DNA of 64,000 bases from Pelagibacterium sediminicola (GTDB taxonomy: Bacteria > Pseudomonadota > Alphaproteobacteria > Rhizobiales > Devosiaceae), in NCBI RefSeq assembly GCF_003390885.1, contig NZ_QMEL01000005.1:1-64000 (forward strand), in the 5' to 3' direction. Position numbers and translations under genes: made by a program. Positions 26,572 through 37,161 of the stretch are shown in pieces. The notes beneath the pieces are model-generated. The model did no database searches, was not told where the DNA came from, and worked only from the letters and a program-made list of their open reading frames with translations. Every line of letters starts with the position of its first letter. Positions within the stretch are counted from its first letter, which is position 1.

Positions 26572-27906
26572 TTGACCGTAAAATTTTCCGAGCTCGGACT
26601 GGGCGACAAGGTGACCGACGCCGTCACTGCCGCCGGCTATACCAAACCGACCGACATCCAGGCACAGGCCATCCCGCACGTCCTTGAGAAAAAGGACCTG
26701 ATCGGCATTGCCCAGACCGGCACCGGCAAGACCGCCTCGTTCGTCCTGCCCATGCTGACCCTGCTCGAAAAGGGCCGCGCCCGCGCCCGCATGCCGCGCA
26801 CGCTCATTTTGGAACCCACGCGCGAACTCGCTGCGCAGGTGCACGAGAATTTCGAGAAGTACGGCAAGAACCATCGCCTGACCGTCGCCCTGCTGATCGG
26901 CGGTGTCTCCTTCGAGGACCAGAACAAGAAGCTCGATCGCGGCGCGGACGTGCTGATCGCAACGCCGGGCCGCATGCTCGATCATTTCGAGCGCGGCAGG
27001 CTGCTGTTGACCGGCGTGGACATTCTCGTCATCGACGAGGCCGACCGCATGCTGGACATGGGTTTTATCCCCGATATCGAGCGCATCTGCTCGCTGCTGC
27101 CCCCGCGCCGCCAGACCCTGTTCTTTTCGGCCACCATGCCGCCTGAAATCCAGAAGCTCACCCAGCGCTTCCTGCGCGATCCGGTGAAGGTCGAGGTGGC
27201 CCGCCAGAATTCGACCGCCGAGACCATCGACCAGAAGCTTCTGAAGGTCGGCAAGACCCCCGCCGAAAAGCGCGCCGCGCTGCGCGACCAGATCCGCGCC
27301 GCCAAGGACATGCAGAACGCCATCATCTTCTGCAACCGCAAGCGGGACGTGGCGACCGTCGCTCGCTCCCTCGAGCGACACGGCTTTAACGCGGGCGCGC
27401 TGCATGGCGATATGGACCAGAAAAGCCGCATGGATACGCTGGACCGTTTCCGCACCGGCAGCCTTGCCATTCTGGTCGCCTCCGACGTTGCGGCGCGCGG
27501 CCTCGATATTCCCGCCGTCAGCCACGTCTTCAATTTCGACGTGCCGACCCACGCCGAGGATTACGTCCACCGCATCGGCCGCACCGGGCGCGCCGGACGG
27601 TCCGGATCGGCCATCACGCTGGTCGGGCCCTCCGAGGGCAAATATGTCGATGCGATCACCAGCCTGATCGGCCGCCAGATCGACTGGATCGACGCGCCCG
27701 CCACCAGGGCTCCTGTCCGCGAGGACAAGCAGGACGACAAGCCGCAAAAATCCCGCGCCGCCGAAAAGCCGCGCCCGGAAGAGAGCCGCAAGCCGCGTCC
27801 CGAGAAGCGGCGCCATACATCCGACAACGACACCGAACCGGCCACATTCGGCGCGGACGGCCATATTCCGGCATTTCTCCTGCGTTCGGTGGGGAAGCGC
27901 GCCTGA
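26572..27906 (+). CDS. DEAD-box ATP-dependent RNA helicase, RhlE type
   Basis: A 444-residue helicase with every family motif in order: Q motif (TKPTDIQAQAIP), I (AQTGTGKT), Ia (PTREL), Ib (TPGR), II (DEAD), III (SAT), then ARGLD (V) and HRIGRTGRAGRSG (VI). A basic, lysine/arginine/proline-rich C-terminal tail (about 380-425) likely binds RNA. It remodels RNA structure, probably in ribosome assembly or mRNA decay, possibly with RNase E, which is also encoded in this window. The start is a TTG; no in-frame ATG lies nearby upstream, and conservation begins at TVKFSELGL. Which helicase paralogue this is (RhlE1, RhlE2 or other) is open. Confidence 0.93.
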   Translation: MTVKFSELGLGDKVTDAVTAAGYTKPTDIQAQAIPHVLEKKDLIGIAQTGTGKTASFVLPMLTLLEKGRARARMPRTLILEPTRELAAQVHENFEKYGKNHRLTVALLIGGVSFEDQNKKLDRGADVLIATPGRMLDHFERGRLLLTGVDILVIDEADRMLDMGFIPDIERICSLLPPRRQTLFFSATMPPEIQKLTQRFLRDPVKVEVARQNSTAETIDQKLLKVGKTPAEKRAALRDQIRAAKDMQNAIIFCNRKRDVATVARSLERHGFNAGALHGDMDQKSRMDTLDRFRTGSLAILVASDVAARGLDIPAVSHVFNFDVPTHAEDYVHRIGRTGRAGRSGSAITLVGPSEGKYVDAITSLIGRQIDWIDAPATRAPVREDKQDDKPQKSRAAEKPRPEESRKPRPEKRRHTSDNDTEPATFGADGHIPAFLLRSVGKRA

Positions 27907-28100
27907 CGTTCGGCGATCACGAACGCGTGACCGCCTGTGGATGATAGCGCCTGCGCGAGATTGCGCTGGACACGCCAAAATGGAATGATTAGCAAATGCT
28001 GACTGCACGAGGGGGAAGTGCAGGGTCATGCAGCAACTGAACTGAACCCCCGCCATTCTCGAAGCAGGTTTCGCCTCGATTCAGGTCTGTTGGACGTAAA

Positions 28101-29162
28101 GTGACGAAACTCGATTTTGATCGTGCATCCGGGTTCGCGAATGCGGCGCTCGCTTTGCTCAAGCGTTCGCAGATACCACCCTTCCCGGTCTATTTCGAGC
28201 TGTTCTATACCTATGCGACAGCCGCCAACCGGGACCTGAACAAAAGCGTCAACGCGATCCTTGCCGAAAAGGGCTCCATCGGGATCGATGACGCTTCGAC
28301 ACTTTGCGAAAAACATCTCAAGATTGCCGACATGGACGCGCGGCTGCGTCACATGTCGCAGGTGATGAGCAGCAAGATCACCGACGTCAACCATGCCATC
28401 GAGATCGCGATGGTCACCGCCAGTTCCTATTCAGGCTCGCTCCAGCAGGCCTCCGGCGACCTCGAAAATGGCGGGATCGACGAGGACGCGCTAAAGCTCC
28501 TGTCCTCGCGGCTCCTCAAAGAAACCCGCCGGATGCAGGACATGAACCGCAAGCTCGAGGCCGAGCTTGAAAACACCAAGGACGACATTTCCGTCCTCCA
28601 GCGCGATCTCGATGAGGTGCGCAAGGAATCGATGCTCGATCCCCTGACCAAGATCGCCAACCGCAAGGCCTTCGACGAGCAGCTCGAAGCCGAGATCGAG
28701 CGCACGGTCGCCAGCGGCAAGCCGCTCTCACTGCTTGTCTTCGACATCGACCATTTCAAGGCGTTCAACGATACCTACGGCCACCTGACCGGCGATCAGG
28801 TGCTGCGCCTCGTGGCTCAGGTCTTGAAGGCCAATCTGCGCGGCCGCGACATGTCGGCCCGCTTCGGGGGCGAGGAGTTCGTCGCGATCCTGCCCGAAAC
28901 CGATCTGGCGGGCGGGCTCAATGTGGGCGAAACCATCCGTGCCGCCGTCCAGTCAAAAGAACTGCTCAAACGCTCGACCAACGAGAAGCTGGGCCGAATC
29001 ACGCTCTCGGTAGGCGTTGCCACGTTCCGCAGCGACGACACAGCCGCCACCCTCGTCGAACGCGCCGACAAATGCCTTTACGCCGCCAAGGGCAACGGCC
29101 GCAACCGCGTGGTCGCCGAACACCAGCTCTCGGAAAACAACGGCACGATCGATGTGGCTTGA
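28101..29162 (+). CDS. Diguanylate cyclase (GGDEF domain)
   Basis: A 353-residue cytoplasmic protein. An N-terminal helical region (about 1-130) of a type seen in alphaproteobacterial cyclases is followed by a coiled coil (about 135-175) and a GGDEF domain (about 178-345). The active-site loop reads RFGGEEF, a functional variant. An RGRD inhibitory I-site sits exactly five residues before it, so product inhibition by cyclic-di-GMP is expected. The substrate motifs DPLTKIANRKAFDEQL and VFDIDHFKAFNDTYGH are intact. There is no membrane segment and no EAL domain. The start is a GTG. It likely makes c-di-GMP for motility, biofilm or cell-pole control. Confidence 0.92.
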   Translation: MTKLDFDRASGFANAALALLKRSQIPPFPVYFELFYTYATAANRDLNKSVNAILAEKGSIGIDDASTLCEKHLKIADMDARLRHMSQVMSSKITDVNHAIEIAMVTASSYSGSLQQASGDLENGGIDEDALKLLSSRLLKETRRMQDMNRKLEAELENTKDDISVLQRDLDEVRKESMLDPLTKIANRKAFDEQLEAEIERTVASGKPLSLLVFDIDHFKAFNDTYGHLTGDQVLRLVAQVLKANLRGRDMSARFGGEEFVAILPETDLAGGLNVGETIRAAVQSKELLKRSTNEKLGRITLSVGVATFRSDDTAATLVERADKCLYAAKGNGRNRVVAEHQLSENNGTIDVA

Positions 29163-29230
29163 GTAAGGGCCGCAACTTTCGTCACTGCTGGAGCCGTTCA
29201 AAGTTCATGGAATCGGTGTGGCGGAGGCTC

Positions 29231-29342
29231 CGCACTGGACCCCGGTAATAAATACCGGGGTGACAGCGGAGTTTGTGGTTGGCTCCCCGCCCATCTTTCC
29301 CATCAAATGTCACCCCGGTATTTATTACCGGGGTCCAGTGCG
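29231..29342. repeat. Perfect 35-bp inverted repeat, family C
   Basis: The left arm (29231-29265) and right arm (29308-29342) are exact reverse complements over 35 bp, separated by 42 bp. Each arm is itself a near-palindrome, CCCCGGTA-ATAAA-TACCGGGG, flanked by GCACTGGA and TGACA. The pair can fold into one long hairpin or two small ones. It lies between the convergent ends of the cyclase gene and the suf operon and could terminate or stabilise both transcripts. The organisation resembles REP/BIME units. Confidence 0.92.
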
Positions 29343-29419
29343 AGCCCGGCCAAATCATCGGGAGCATATCGTTTCCATCACAATCTGAAACGATCCGGGG
29401 AAGCAAAGGCGAAAAATGT

Positions 29420-29806
29420 TCAGGCGGTAGCCGCCGCGCGCGCCGCAGCGATCTCGGCAAGGTCGGCGGGCTTGAGCTGCACGCTCTCCCCGCACCCGCA
29501 CGCGCCTTCCTGATTGGGATTGTTGAAGGTGAAGCCCGAGGACATTTTCGATTGCTCGTAATCCATCACCGTCCCCAACAGGAACAGCGTCGCCTTGGGC
29601 TCGATCCAGACGTGAACACCCTTCTCATGGATGTGATCGTCGCCCGCCACCGGCTCGGTGACGTAATCGAGCGTATAGGCCATCCCGGCGCAGCCGGCGT
29701 TCCTGACGCCAACCCGCACCCCGGCCACCGGCTTGTCGCTATCCGCGATGATTTCGCGGATGCGGTCTGCGGCGCCATCGGTAAGGGACATAATCGCGAA
29801 AGGCAT
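29420..29806 (-). CDS. sufA: A-type Fe-S cluster carrier, SufA/IscA family
   Basis: A 128-residue HesB/IscA family protein. The three cluster-binding cysteines are visible: one in VGVRNAGCAGMAYTLDY and two in the C-terminal ACGCGESVQL motif. It holds a transient Fe-S cluster delivered by SufBCD and passes it to target apoproteins. It is the last gene of the suf operon and starts 2 bp after the sufT stop codon. The start at MPFAIMSLTDG was chosen for this spacing; the second Met (29791) would also fit. Confidence 0.92.
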   Translation of the reverse strand: MPFAIMSLTDGAADRIREIIADSDKPVAGVRVGVRNAGCAGMAYTLDYVTEPVAGDDHIHEKGVHVWIEPKATLFLLGTVMDYEQSKMSSGFTFNNPNQEGACGCGESVQLKPADLAEIAAARAAATA

Positions 29807-29808
29807 TG

Positions 29809-30198
29809 CTACCACCAGTTCAGCGCAACCTGCGCTTCCTCGCTCATCCGGTCCGGCCCCCAGGGGGGGTCGAACACCATGTGGACCTCGACATCGGAAA
29901 TGCCCTCGACGGTGCGCGCCGCGTTCTCGACCCATCCGGGCATTTCGCCCGCCACGGGACACCCCGGCGCGGTCAGCGTCATGTCGATGGTGACCTTGCG
30001 GTCATCGTCGAGGTCCACCCGGTAGATGAGCCCGAGTTCATAGATATCGACCGGGATTTCCGGGTCATAGACGGTCTTGAGCGCACCGATCAGGTCGGCC
30101 GTGATCCGCTCCACCTCTTCGGGCGGCAGGGCGGAGCCGGAGGCTGAAACCACTGCGGACTTTTCGTCGTCGGTATCGGTGGAAACTGTGTCGTTCAT
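29809..30198 (-). CDS. sufT: SufT-like Fe-S assembly protein (MIP18/DUF59 family)
   Basis: A 129-residue protein with a variable N-terminal tail (about 1-30) and a DUF59/MIP18 domain. It shows the family sequence VYDPEIPVDIYELGLIYRV and MTLTAPGCPVAGEMPGWVE, including the conserved DPE(I/V) motif and the reactive cysteine in GCPVA. SufT proteins help Fe-S cluster maturation in cells that rely on the SUF machinery. The ATG has AGAGG 6 bp upstream, better than a TTG two codons earlier. It lies 9 bp after sufS and 2 bp before sufA. Confidence 0.9.
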   Translation of the reverse strand: MNDTVSTDTDDEKSAVVSASGSALPPEEVERITADLIGALKTVYDPEIPVDIYELGLIYRVDLDDDRKVTIDMTLTAPGCPVAGEMPGWVENAARTVEGISDVEVHMVFDPPWGPDRMSEEAQVALNWW

Positions 30199-30207
30199 CG
30201 TCAACCT

Positions 30208-31425
30208 CTAGAAAAACGTCCGCGCCTTCTCGATGCCCTCGACCAGCGCGTCCACATCGTCCTTGCCATTATATAGGGCAAACGAGGCGCGGCATGTAGA
30301 GGTCGCGCCAAATCTCTTCAAAAGCGGCATCGCGCAATGGGTCCCCGCGCGCACCGCGACCCCGTAGCGGTCCAGCAGCGTCGAGACGTCATGGGCGTGC
30401 GCATTGTCGAGCGTGAACGAGAAAATCCCGCCCTTGCCCGGCGCATTGCCGATAACGCGCAGCGAATTGATCCGCGCCAGCCGCTCATGGGCGTAAGCGG
30501 CGATCTCGCGCTCGTGGGCGGCGATCGCATCCCGCCCGACACTCTCGACATAATCGATGGCCGCGCCGAGCCCGATGGCCTCCACGATGGGCGGCGTCCC
30601 GGCCTCGAAGCGGTGCGGCGGCACGTTATAGGTAACCGCATCGAGACTCACTTCCTCGATCATCTCACCGCCACCCTGATAGGGCTGCATTTCGGCGAGC
30701 AGGTCATGGCGCCCGTAAAGAACGCCGATCCCCGTGGGCCCGTAAAGCTTGTGGCCGGTGAAGACGTAAAAATCCGCGCCGATGTCGCGTACGTCCACCT
30801 TTTCGTGCACCGCGCCCTGGCTGCCGTCGATCAGCACCGGAATGTTCCTGGCGTGCGCGATCTCGACGATCTTCCTGAGCGGCGTGATCGTGCCCAGCAC
30901 GTTGGACATATGCGTGATGGCCACCATCCGCGTGCGATCGGTCAGCGCCGCCGCGAACGCATCGAGATCGAACGCGCCCTCGTCATCGACGTCCACCCAT
31001 TTAAGCACCGCGCCCTTGCGCTCGCGATGAAGATGCCAGGGCACGATATTGGAGTGGTGCTCCATGATCGAAAGGACGATTTCGTCGCCCTCCCCGATCC
31101 TGGGCCCGGCAAAGGAAGCTGCGACCAGATTGATCGCCTCGGTCGCCGAGCGCGTGAAGATGATCTCCTCGGCCCGCTCGGCGTTCAGAAACGCCCGCAC
31201 CTTTTCCCGCCCCGCCTCGAAAGCGTCGGTTGCGCGGTTGGCCAGCGTATGCAGGCCCCGGTGCACATTGGCGTATTCGTGCCGGTAGGCGTGGTCCATG
31301 CGGTCGAGCACCTGCACCGGCTTTTGCGCCGATGCGCCGCTGTCGAGATAGACCAGCCGGTTGCCGTGGATATTTTCCCCAAGGATGGGGAAATCCGCGC
31401 GGACCCTTGCGAGATCGATGCCCAT
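30208..31425 (-). CDS. sufS: Cysteine desulfurase SufS (group II)
   Basis: A 405-residue PLP enzyme that removes sulfur from cysteine as enzyme-bound persulfide for Fe-S assembly. The PLP lysine is Lys226 in TGHKLYGPTG. The catalytic cysteine is Cys364 in RAGTHCAMPLLKRFG, the short-loop context typical of SufS. The opening VRADFPILGENIHGNRLVYLD is conserved. The ATG shares one base with the sufD stop codon (TGATG), so translation is coupled. The operon also carries a second, NifS-like desulfurase as its first gene. No SufE is visible in the operon. Confidence 0.96.
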   Translation of the reverse strand: MGIDLARVRADFPILGENIHGNRLVYLDSGASAQKPVQVLDRMDHAYRHEYANVHRGLHTLANRATDAFEAGREKVRAFLNAERAEEIIFTRSATEAINLVAASFAGPRIGEGDEIVLSIMEHHSNIVPWHLHRERKGAVLKWVDVDDEGAFDLDAFAAALTDRTRMVAITHMSNVLGTITPLRKIVEIAHARNIPVLIDGSQGAVHEKVDVRDIGADFYVFTGHKLYGPTGIGVLYGRHDLLAEMQPYQGGGEMIEEVSLDAVTYNVPPHRFEAGTPPIVEAIGLGAAIDYVESVGRDAIAAHEREIAAYAHERLARINSLRVIGNAPGKGGIFSFTLDNAHAHDVSTLLDRYGVAVRAGTHCAMPLLKRFGATSTCRASFALYNGKDDVDALVEGIEKARTFF

Positions 31426-32636
31426 CAGCCGGCCTTGCCGAGCCAGCCCTCGACAACCCCGCCAAGTGCCTCGATGACGTGCTCCTCACCGACCGCTTCC
31501 ACGACTTCCTCGAGGAACGCCCGGATCAGCATGGTTTCCGCATCGGTGCGCGAAATGCCCCGGCTCATGAGGTAGAATAGCCAGCTCTCATCGAGATCGC
31601 CACAGGTGGCGCCATGGCCGCACACGACGTCGTCTGCGAAGATCTCAAGCTCGGGCTTGGTAAGGATTTCGGCTTCATCCGAAAGCATCAGCCCCTGCAT
31701 CATCATCTTGGCGTCGGTCTTCTGCGCGTCCTGGGCGACGTTGATCCGGCCCTGGAACACCGCCTTGCCCCGCCCGCGCGCAATCTGCTTGTAAAGCTCG
31801 GTCGAGGTGGTGTGCGCCACGCCATGGGTCACATCGAGCGTGATGTCCTTGTGCTGCCCGTCATTGACAAGATTCAGCCCGTAGAAATCGCCATGCGCGC
31901 CCTCGCCGGTGAACTCGGCGAAAATCTGCGCCCGGGCGAGATCGGCACCCGCATTGATGACGACGGACTTGAATTTGGCACCCGCCGACAGCCGGTATTC
32001 GAGCGAGGCGAAATGCGTCGCCTGACTGGCGGAAAGATCGACGAGGATATGGGTCACCTCTGCGTTTTCGCCCACCGAGACGTAGCTCCCGGCGTTGCCC
32101 ATATGCCCCGCATCGCTTCCCGAGACGGTCTCGATCACCGTGGCCTTCGATCCGGGGGCAAAGGCGATCTTGGCCCCGCTGTGCACATGGGCGGCCTCAC
32201 CCTCCATGCGCCGGTCGATATGGACCACCGTTTCGACGTCCCCGGCCAGCTCGATGCTGACCGATTCGGGAACCAGTGCCGCGTTGAGCCGCACGAGCAC
32301 GTCGTCGCGCGTCGTGAGCGTCGCCCCGGCAACCTTGGAGACGATCACCCCGTTGGGGGCCGTACCGGTATTCTGCACCTCGCCATTGGCAATGACGATG
32401 CGATAGGCGCCCGGAATGTCGATGGCCGGCGCGCCCGCGCCCGCCCCCTGCCTCGCCAGCGGCGGCACCGCCGAGAGCAGGGTCTTGAGATCGGTATAGT
32501 GATAGGATTCGACGCGCCGGGTCGGCAGGCCGATGACCCGCAGCCTTTCCGCAGCGTCGGTCGCGCCCGTACTTTCGAGCTGGCTGACGAGCGCTTCCTC
32601 GGCCGCGCTGAGACGAACTGGTGTCTGGATATTCAC
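31425..32636 (-). CDS. sufD: Fe-S cluster assembly scaffold subunit SufD
   Basis: A 404-residue scaffold protein of the SufB/SufD fold, a right-handed parallel beta-helix. It shows the C-terminal family block with TKPELEIFADDVVCGHGATCG and DESWLFYLMSRGISRTDAETML. The DDVVCGHGAT histidine is part of the cluster-assembly interface with SufB. It forms the SufBC2D complex with the neighbours. The GTG at 32636 is preceded by an ideal AAGGAG at normal spacing, while longer frames upstream would overlap sufC. Stop and sufS start overlap by 1 bp. Confidence 0.95.
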   Translation of the reverse strand: MNIQTPVRLSAAEEALVSQLESTGATDAAERLRVIGLPTRRVESYHYTDLKTLLSAVPPLARQGAGAGAPAIDIPGAYRIVIANGEVQNTGTAPNGVIVSKVAGATLTTRDDVLVRLNAALVPESVSIELAGDVETVVHIDRRMEGEAAHVHSGAKIAFAPGSKATVIETVSGSDAGHMGNAGSYVSVGENAEVTHILVDLSASQATHFASLEYRLSAGAKFKSVVINAGADLARAQIFAEFTGEGAHGDFYGLNLVNDGQHKDITLDVTHGVAHTTSTELYKQIARGRGKAVFQGRINVAQDAQKTDAKMMMQGLMLSDEAEILTKPELEIFADDVVCGHGATCGDLDESWLFYLMSRGISRTDAETMLIRAFLEEVVEAVGEEHVIEALGGVVEGWLGKAG

Positions 32637-32646
32637 GGTCCGCTCC

Positions 32647-33411
32647 TTATGCAGCGTGGGATTCGTCGAAGTCGGCATAACCCTTGGCTTCGAGCTCGAG
32701 CGCCAGTTCCTTGCCGCCAGTCTCAACGACCCGGCCATTCGAGAAGACGTGCACCACGTCGGGGACAATATGGTTCAAAAGCCGCTGGTAGTGCGTGATG
32801 ACCAACATGGCGCGGTCATCGCTGCGCAGCCGGTTGACACCTTCCGACACCACCTTCAGCGCGTCGATGTCCAGCCCGGAATCGGTCTCGTCGAGGATCG
32901 CGAGCTTGGGCTGGAGCAGCGCCATCTGCAGGATTTCCGCGCGCTTCTTCTCGCCGCCCGAAAAGCCCACATTGAGCGGGCGCCGGAGCATGTCCTGCTT
33001 GATGTCGAGCAGGCCGGACGCATCCTTGATCGCCTTCATGAACTCAGGGGTGGAAAGCTCGCCCTCCCCGCGCGCCTTGCGCTGGGCGTTCATGGCGGCC
33101 TTGAGGAAGGTGAGCGTTGCAACGCCCGGAATTTCGATCGGGTACTGGAAGGCGAGGAACACGCCCGCCGCCGCGCGCTCATCGGGCTCCATCTCGAGGA
33201 GATTTTCGCCGTCGAGCAGCACTTCGCCCTCGGTGACCTCATAATCTTCCTTGCCCGCCAGAACATAGGAGAGCGTCGATTTGCCGGACCCGTTCCGGCC
33301 CATGATCGCATGAACCTGGCCGCGATCGATCGTCAGGTTCACGCCCTTCAAAATTTCATTGTCCTCGACGCGAACGTGGAGGTTGCGGATTTCAAGAAGT
33401 GGTGTCGTCAT
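32647..33411 (-). CDS. sufC: Fe-S cluster assembly ATPase SufC
   Basis: A 254-residue soluble ABC-type ATPase. Walker A is GRNGSGKSTLSYVLAG (about 38-53). The Q-loop region is FLAFQYPIEIPGV, the signature is NVGFSGGEKKRAEILQM, Walker B is LAILDETDSGLDIDAL, and the switch histidine is in MLVITHYQRLL. It energises conformational change in the SufBC2D scaffold during cluster assembly. The ATG at 33411 starts the conserved MTTPLLEIRNLHV. It lies 70 bp after sufB and 10 bp before sufD. Confidence 0.97.
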   Translation of the reverse strand: MTTPLLEIRNLHVRVEDNEILKGVNLTIDRGQVHAIMGRNGSGKSTLSYVLAGKEDYEVTEGEVLLDGENLLEMEPDERAAAGVFLAFQYPIEIPGVATLTFLKAAMNAQRKARGEGELSTPEFMKAIKDASGLLDIKQDMLRRPLNVGFSGGEKKRAEILQMALLQPKLAILDETDSGLDIDALKVVSEGVNRLRSDDRAMLVITHYQRLLNHIVPDVVHVFSNGRVVETGGKELALELEAKGYADFDESHAA

Positions 33412-33481
33412 TTTTGTCTCCGGCCCGCTGGCCGCCCCATATTTCATCTGCCCGCCTGGCGGGCGCCAAGTCCTGTTTCGG

Positions 33482-35011
<1,530 letters not shown>

Positions 35012-35037
35012 AGGTCTCTCCTGATATTCGCGCCCGC

Positions 35038-36180
35038 TCATGCGGCCGCGCCGCTCCGGCGTTGCCGGTTCATGACCGTCTCGAACGCCGTAAAGAAGGC
35101 GTCGACGTCTTTTGTTTCGCTGTTCCAGCCCAGGCTCACCCTGAGCCCGCATTCGCTGATTCTAGGGTCAACGCCCATCGCGCTCAGCACGTGGCTTCGC
35201 CCCACCTTGCCCGACGAGCAGGCCGAGCCGGATGAAACCGCAACCCCTGCCAGATCGAGCGCCATCATCGCCACGGTGTTCGTTATGCCCGGAACGGCGA
35301 AATTGGAGACCGTTCCGATCCGTTCGGCACCCTTGCCGAAAACCACTGCATCAGATGCCATATCGGTCAGCCGTGCCTCGAAATCAACCAGCACGCCGCC
35401 AATGCGTTCCAGATCGAAAGCCTCGGCATTGGCCTTGCAGGCCGCGCCGAACCCCGCGATCAGCGCGGCCGATTCCGTGCCGCCGCGCCGCCCCTGTTCC
35501 TGCCCGCCCCCCGGCACGAGCCGCACCGTGTCGCAATGGCCCTTGACCAGCAGCGCGCCCACACCGGCAGGCCCGCCGATTTTATGCGCGCTCACCGCCA
35601 CCATATCGGCGGGGGAAGCGGAAAAATCGAGGGCCAGCTTGCCAAAACCCTGCACCGCATCGATGACGAGAATATGAGGCGTCGGCCCCACCATCGCCTC
35701 GATCCGCCCGCGCGGCTGGATGACGCCGGTTTCGTTATTGACCCAGGAGAACGCAACCAGCAGTTTTTCGCCCGCCGCATCCGCCGTTTCGATCATCAGC
35801 GCCAGCGCATCGAGATCGACAAGGCCGTTCTCATCGACCCCAAGCACCCGCACCGATGCACCGCTCGCCTCCCCCGCCTTGAGCGCGGCGGCGTGGTCGG
35901 TCGCGCCAACGACGACGCGGGAAATACCGAAAGCCTTCACCCCACCCACGATCGCCTGCGTCAGCGCCTCGGTGGCCGAACCGGTGAACACCACCTGCCT
36001 GGCCTCGGCGCCCGCGAGCGCCGCCACCTCATCGCGCGCATCGTCGATCAGCTTGCGCAGCGCGCGCCCCGGCCCGTGCACCGAGGACGGGTTGCCCACG
36101 CGCCCGAGCGCTGCGATCATCGCCTCCCGGGCTTGCGGGAGCAGCGGCGCCGATGCATTATGGTCGAGATAAGCGGCCAT
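35038..36180 (-). CDS. NifS/IscS-type cysteine desulfurase, first gene of the suf operon
   Basis: A 380-residue group I cysteine desulfurase. PLP lysine Lys200 is in [12 protein letters not shown], and the catalytic Cys321 is in [16 protein letters not shown] on the long mobile loop typical of NifS/IscS. The start [19 protein letters not shown] is conserved. It is encoded directly upstream of sufB, while a second desulfurase (SufS) lies later in the operon. This duplication is common in rhizobial suf operons and may separate supply for Fe-S clusters from other sulfur transfer such as tRNA thiolation. ATG 36180 is favoured; an ATG three codons upstream (36189) is possible. Confidence 0.92.
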   Translation of the reverse strand: MAAYLDHNASAPLLPQAREAMIAALGRVGNPSSVHGPGRALRKLIDDARDEVAALAGAEARQVVFTGSATEALTQAIVGGVKAFGISRVVVGATDHAAALKAGEASGASVRVLGVDENGLVDLDALALMIETADAAGEKLLVAFSWVNNETGVIQPRGRIEAMVGPTPHILVIDAVQGFGKLALDFSASPADMVAVSAHKIGGPAGVGALLVKGHCDTVRLVPGGGQEQGRRGGTESAALIAGFGAACKANAEAFDLERIGGVLVDFEARLTDMASDAVVFGKGAERIGTVSNFAVPGITNTVAMMALDLAGVAVSSGSACSSGKVGRSHVLSAMGVDPRISECGLRVSLGWNSETKDVDAFFTAFETVMNRQRRSGAAA

Positions 36181-36306
36181 CCGATCCATCAACTGGTCCG
36201 AGGTCCGGCTGCCCGAAGGCGTGAACCTCAAACAATCCTTGAAATTCAGCGCGCACCTTCAGTACAAGGGGCGCTCAACAAAGGCCGGTAAAACGGCGGA
36301 TACCAA

Positions 36307-36323
36307 TTTGGAATAGTTCTAAA
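36307..36323 (-). promoter_or_regulatory. Iron-control element (Irr box) upstream of the suf operon
   Basis: TTTGGAATAGTTCTAAA matches the 17-bp palindromic ICE/Irr consensus TTTAGAA-N3-TTCTAAA at 13 of 14 fixed positions. It lies 127 bp upstream of the first suf gene, in the gap shared with the divergent alpha/beta hydrolase gene. Irr is the haem-responsive Fur-family regulator of rhizobia and relatives, which represses iron-consuming pathways when iron is scarce. Control of suf by Irr is therefore predicted. No iscR or rirA gene is in the operon. Confidence 0.75.
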
Positions 36324-36452
36324 CTGGTATTTCAGTCAGTTTTATGGACACCCGGGGCGTTCGTCAAGCCGCGCCGTTCGCCTGAATGGCTCCCATGCAC
36401 GAGGCGCGCTGAAATTGCCATGGGCCGGATAATATCAAAAGGTAGTGCTCAA

Positions 36453-37115
36453 ATGCCTGAAGTGATTTTTAATGGCCCCGAAGGCCGTATCGAAGGCCGT
36501 TACCAGCCGGGCAAGGAGCCCAACGCCCCCGTCGCGATCGTTCTTCACCCCCACCCCCAGTTCGGGGGTACGATGAACAACCAGATCGTCTACAATCTTT
36601 TTTACATGTTCGTGGAACGCGGCTTTGCGGTGCTTCGCTTCAATTCGCGCGGGGTCGGGCGTTCGCAGGGCGTATTCGATCACGGAGTCGGCGAGCTTTC
36701 CGACGCCGCCGCGGCGCTCGACTGGCTCCAGGCCCTCAACCGCGAAAGCCGGGGCTGCTGGATCGCCGGGTTCTCGTTCGGCGCCTGGATCGGCATGCAG
36801 CTCCTGATGCGCCGCCCCGAGGTCGAGGGCTTCATCTCGGTCTCGCCCCCGGAAAATCTTTACGATTTCTCGTTCCTTGCCCCCTGCCCCTCCTCGGGCC
36901 TGATCATCCATGGCGACAAGGACCGCGTGGCCCCTCCCGAAGCGGTCCAGAAGCTCGTGGACAAACTGAAGACCCAGAAGGGCATCACCATCGAACAGCA
37001 GATCATCGAGGGTGCAAACCACTTCTATGAAGGCAAGATCGACGAGTTGATCGGCAATTGCGGCGAGTATCTCGACCGCCGCCGGGCCGAGATCGCCGCC
37101 GGCGGCGGACGTTGA
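36453..37115 (+). CDS. Alpha/beta hydrolase
   Basis: A 220-residue cytoplasmic hydrolase. It has HPHPQFGGTMNNQIV near residue 32 and the nucleophile elbow GFSFGAW with Ser108. The acid residue is probably Asp155 or Asp157 in IIHGDKDRV, and His190 lies in EGANHFYEG. It belongs to the small dienelactone-hydrolase-like or KTSC/alpha-beta 'YghX-like' proteins often found next to suf genes in alphaproteobacteria. The natural substrate is unknown. Start MPEVIFNGPEG was chosen from conservation; an upstream ATG at 36420 adds 11 residues. It is divergent from the suf operon and precedes tyrS by 46 bp. Confidence 0.85.
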   Translation: MPEVIFNGPEGRIEGRYQPGKEPNAPVAIVLHPHPQFGGTMNNQIVYNLFYMFVERGFAVLRFNSRGVGRSQGVFDHGVGELSDAAAALDWLQALNRESRGCWIAGFSFGAWIGMQLLMRRPEVEGFISVSPPENLYDFSFLAPCPSSGLIIHGDKDRVAPPEAVQKLVDKLKTQKGITIEQQIIEGANHFYEGKIDELIGNCGEYLDRRRAEIAAGGGR

Positions 37116-37161
37116 GCGATAAACAAAAACATCCTCAAAACCTTCGACCGGGTCCTGCCCA

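Noticed and set aside
26431-28056. 541-codon minus-strand reading frame over the helicase gene
   Set aside because: Antisense shadow of a gene with every DEAD-box motif in order; no start signals and no recognisable domain.
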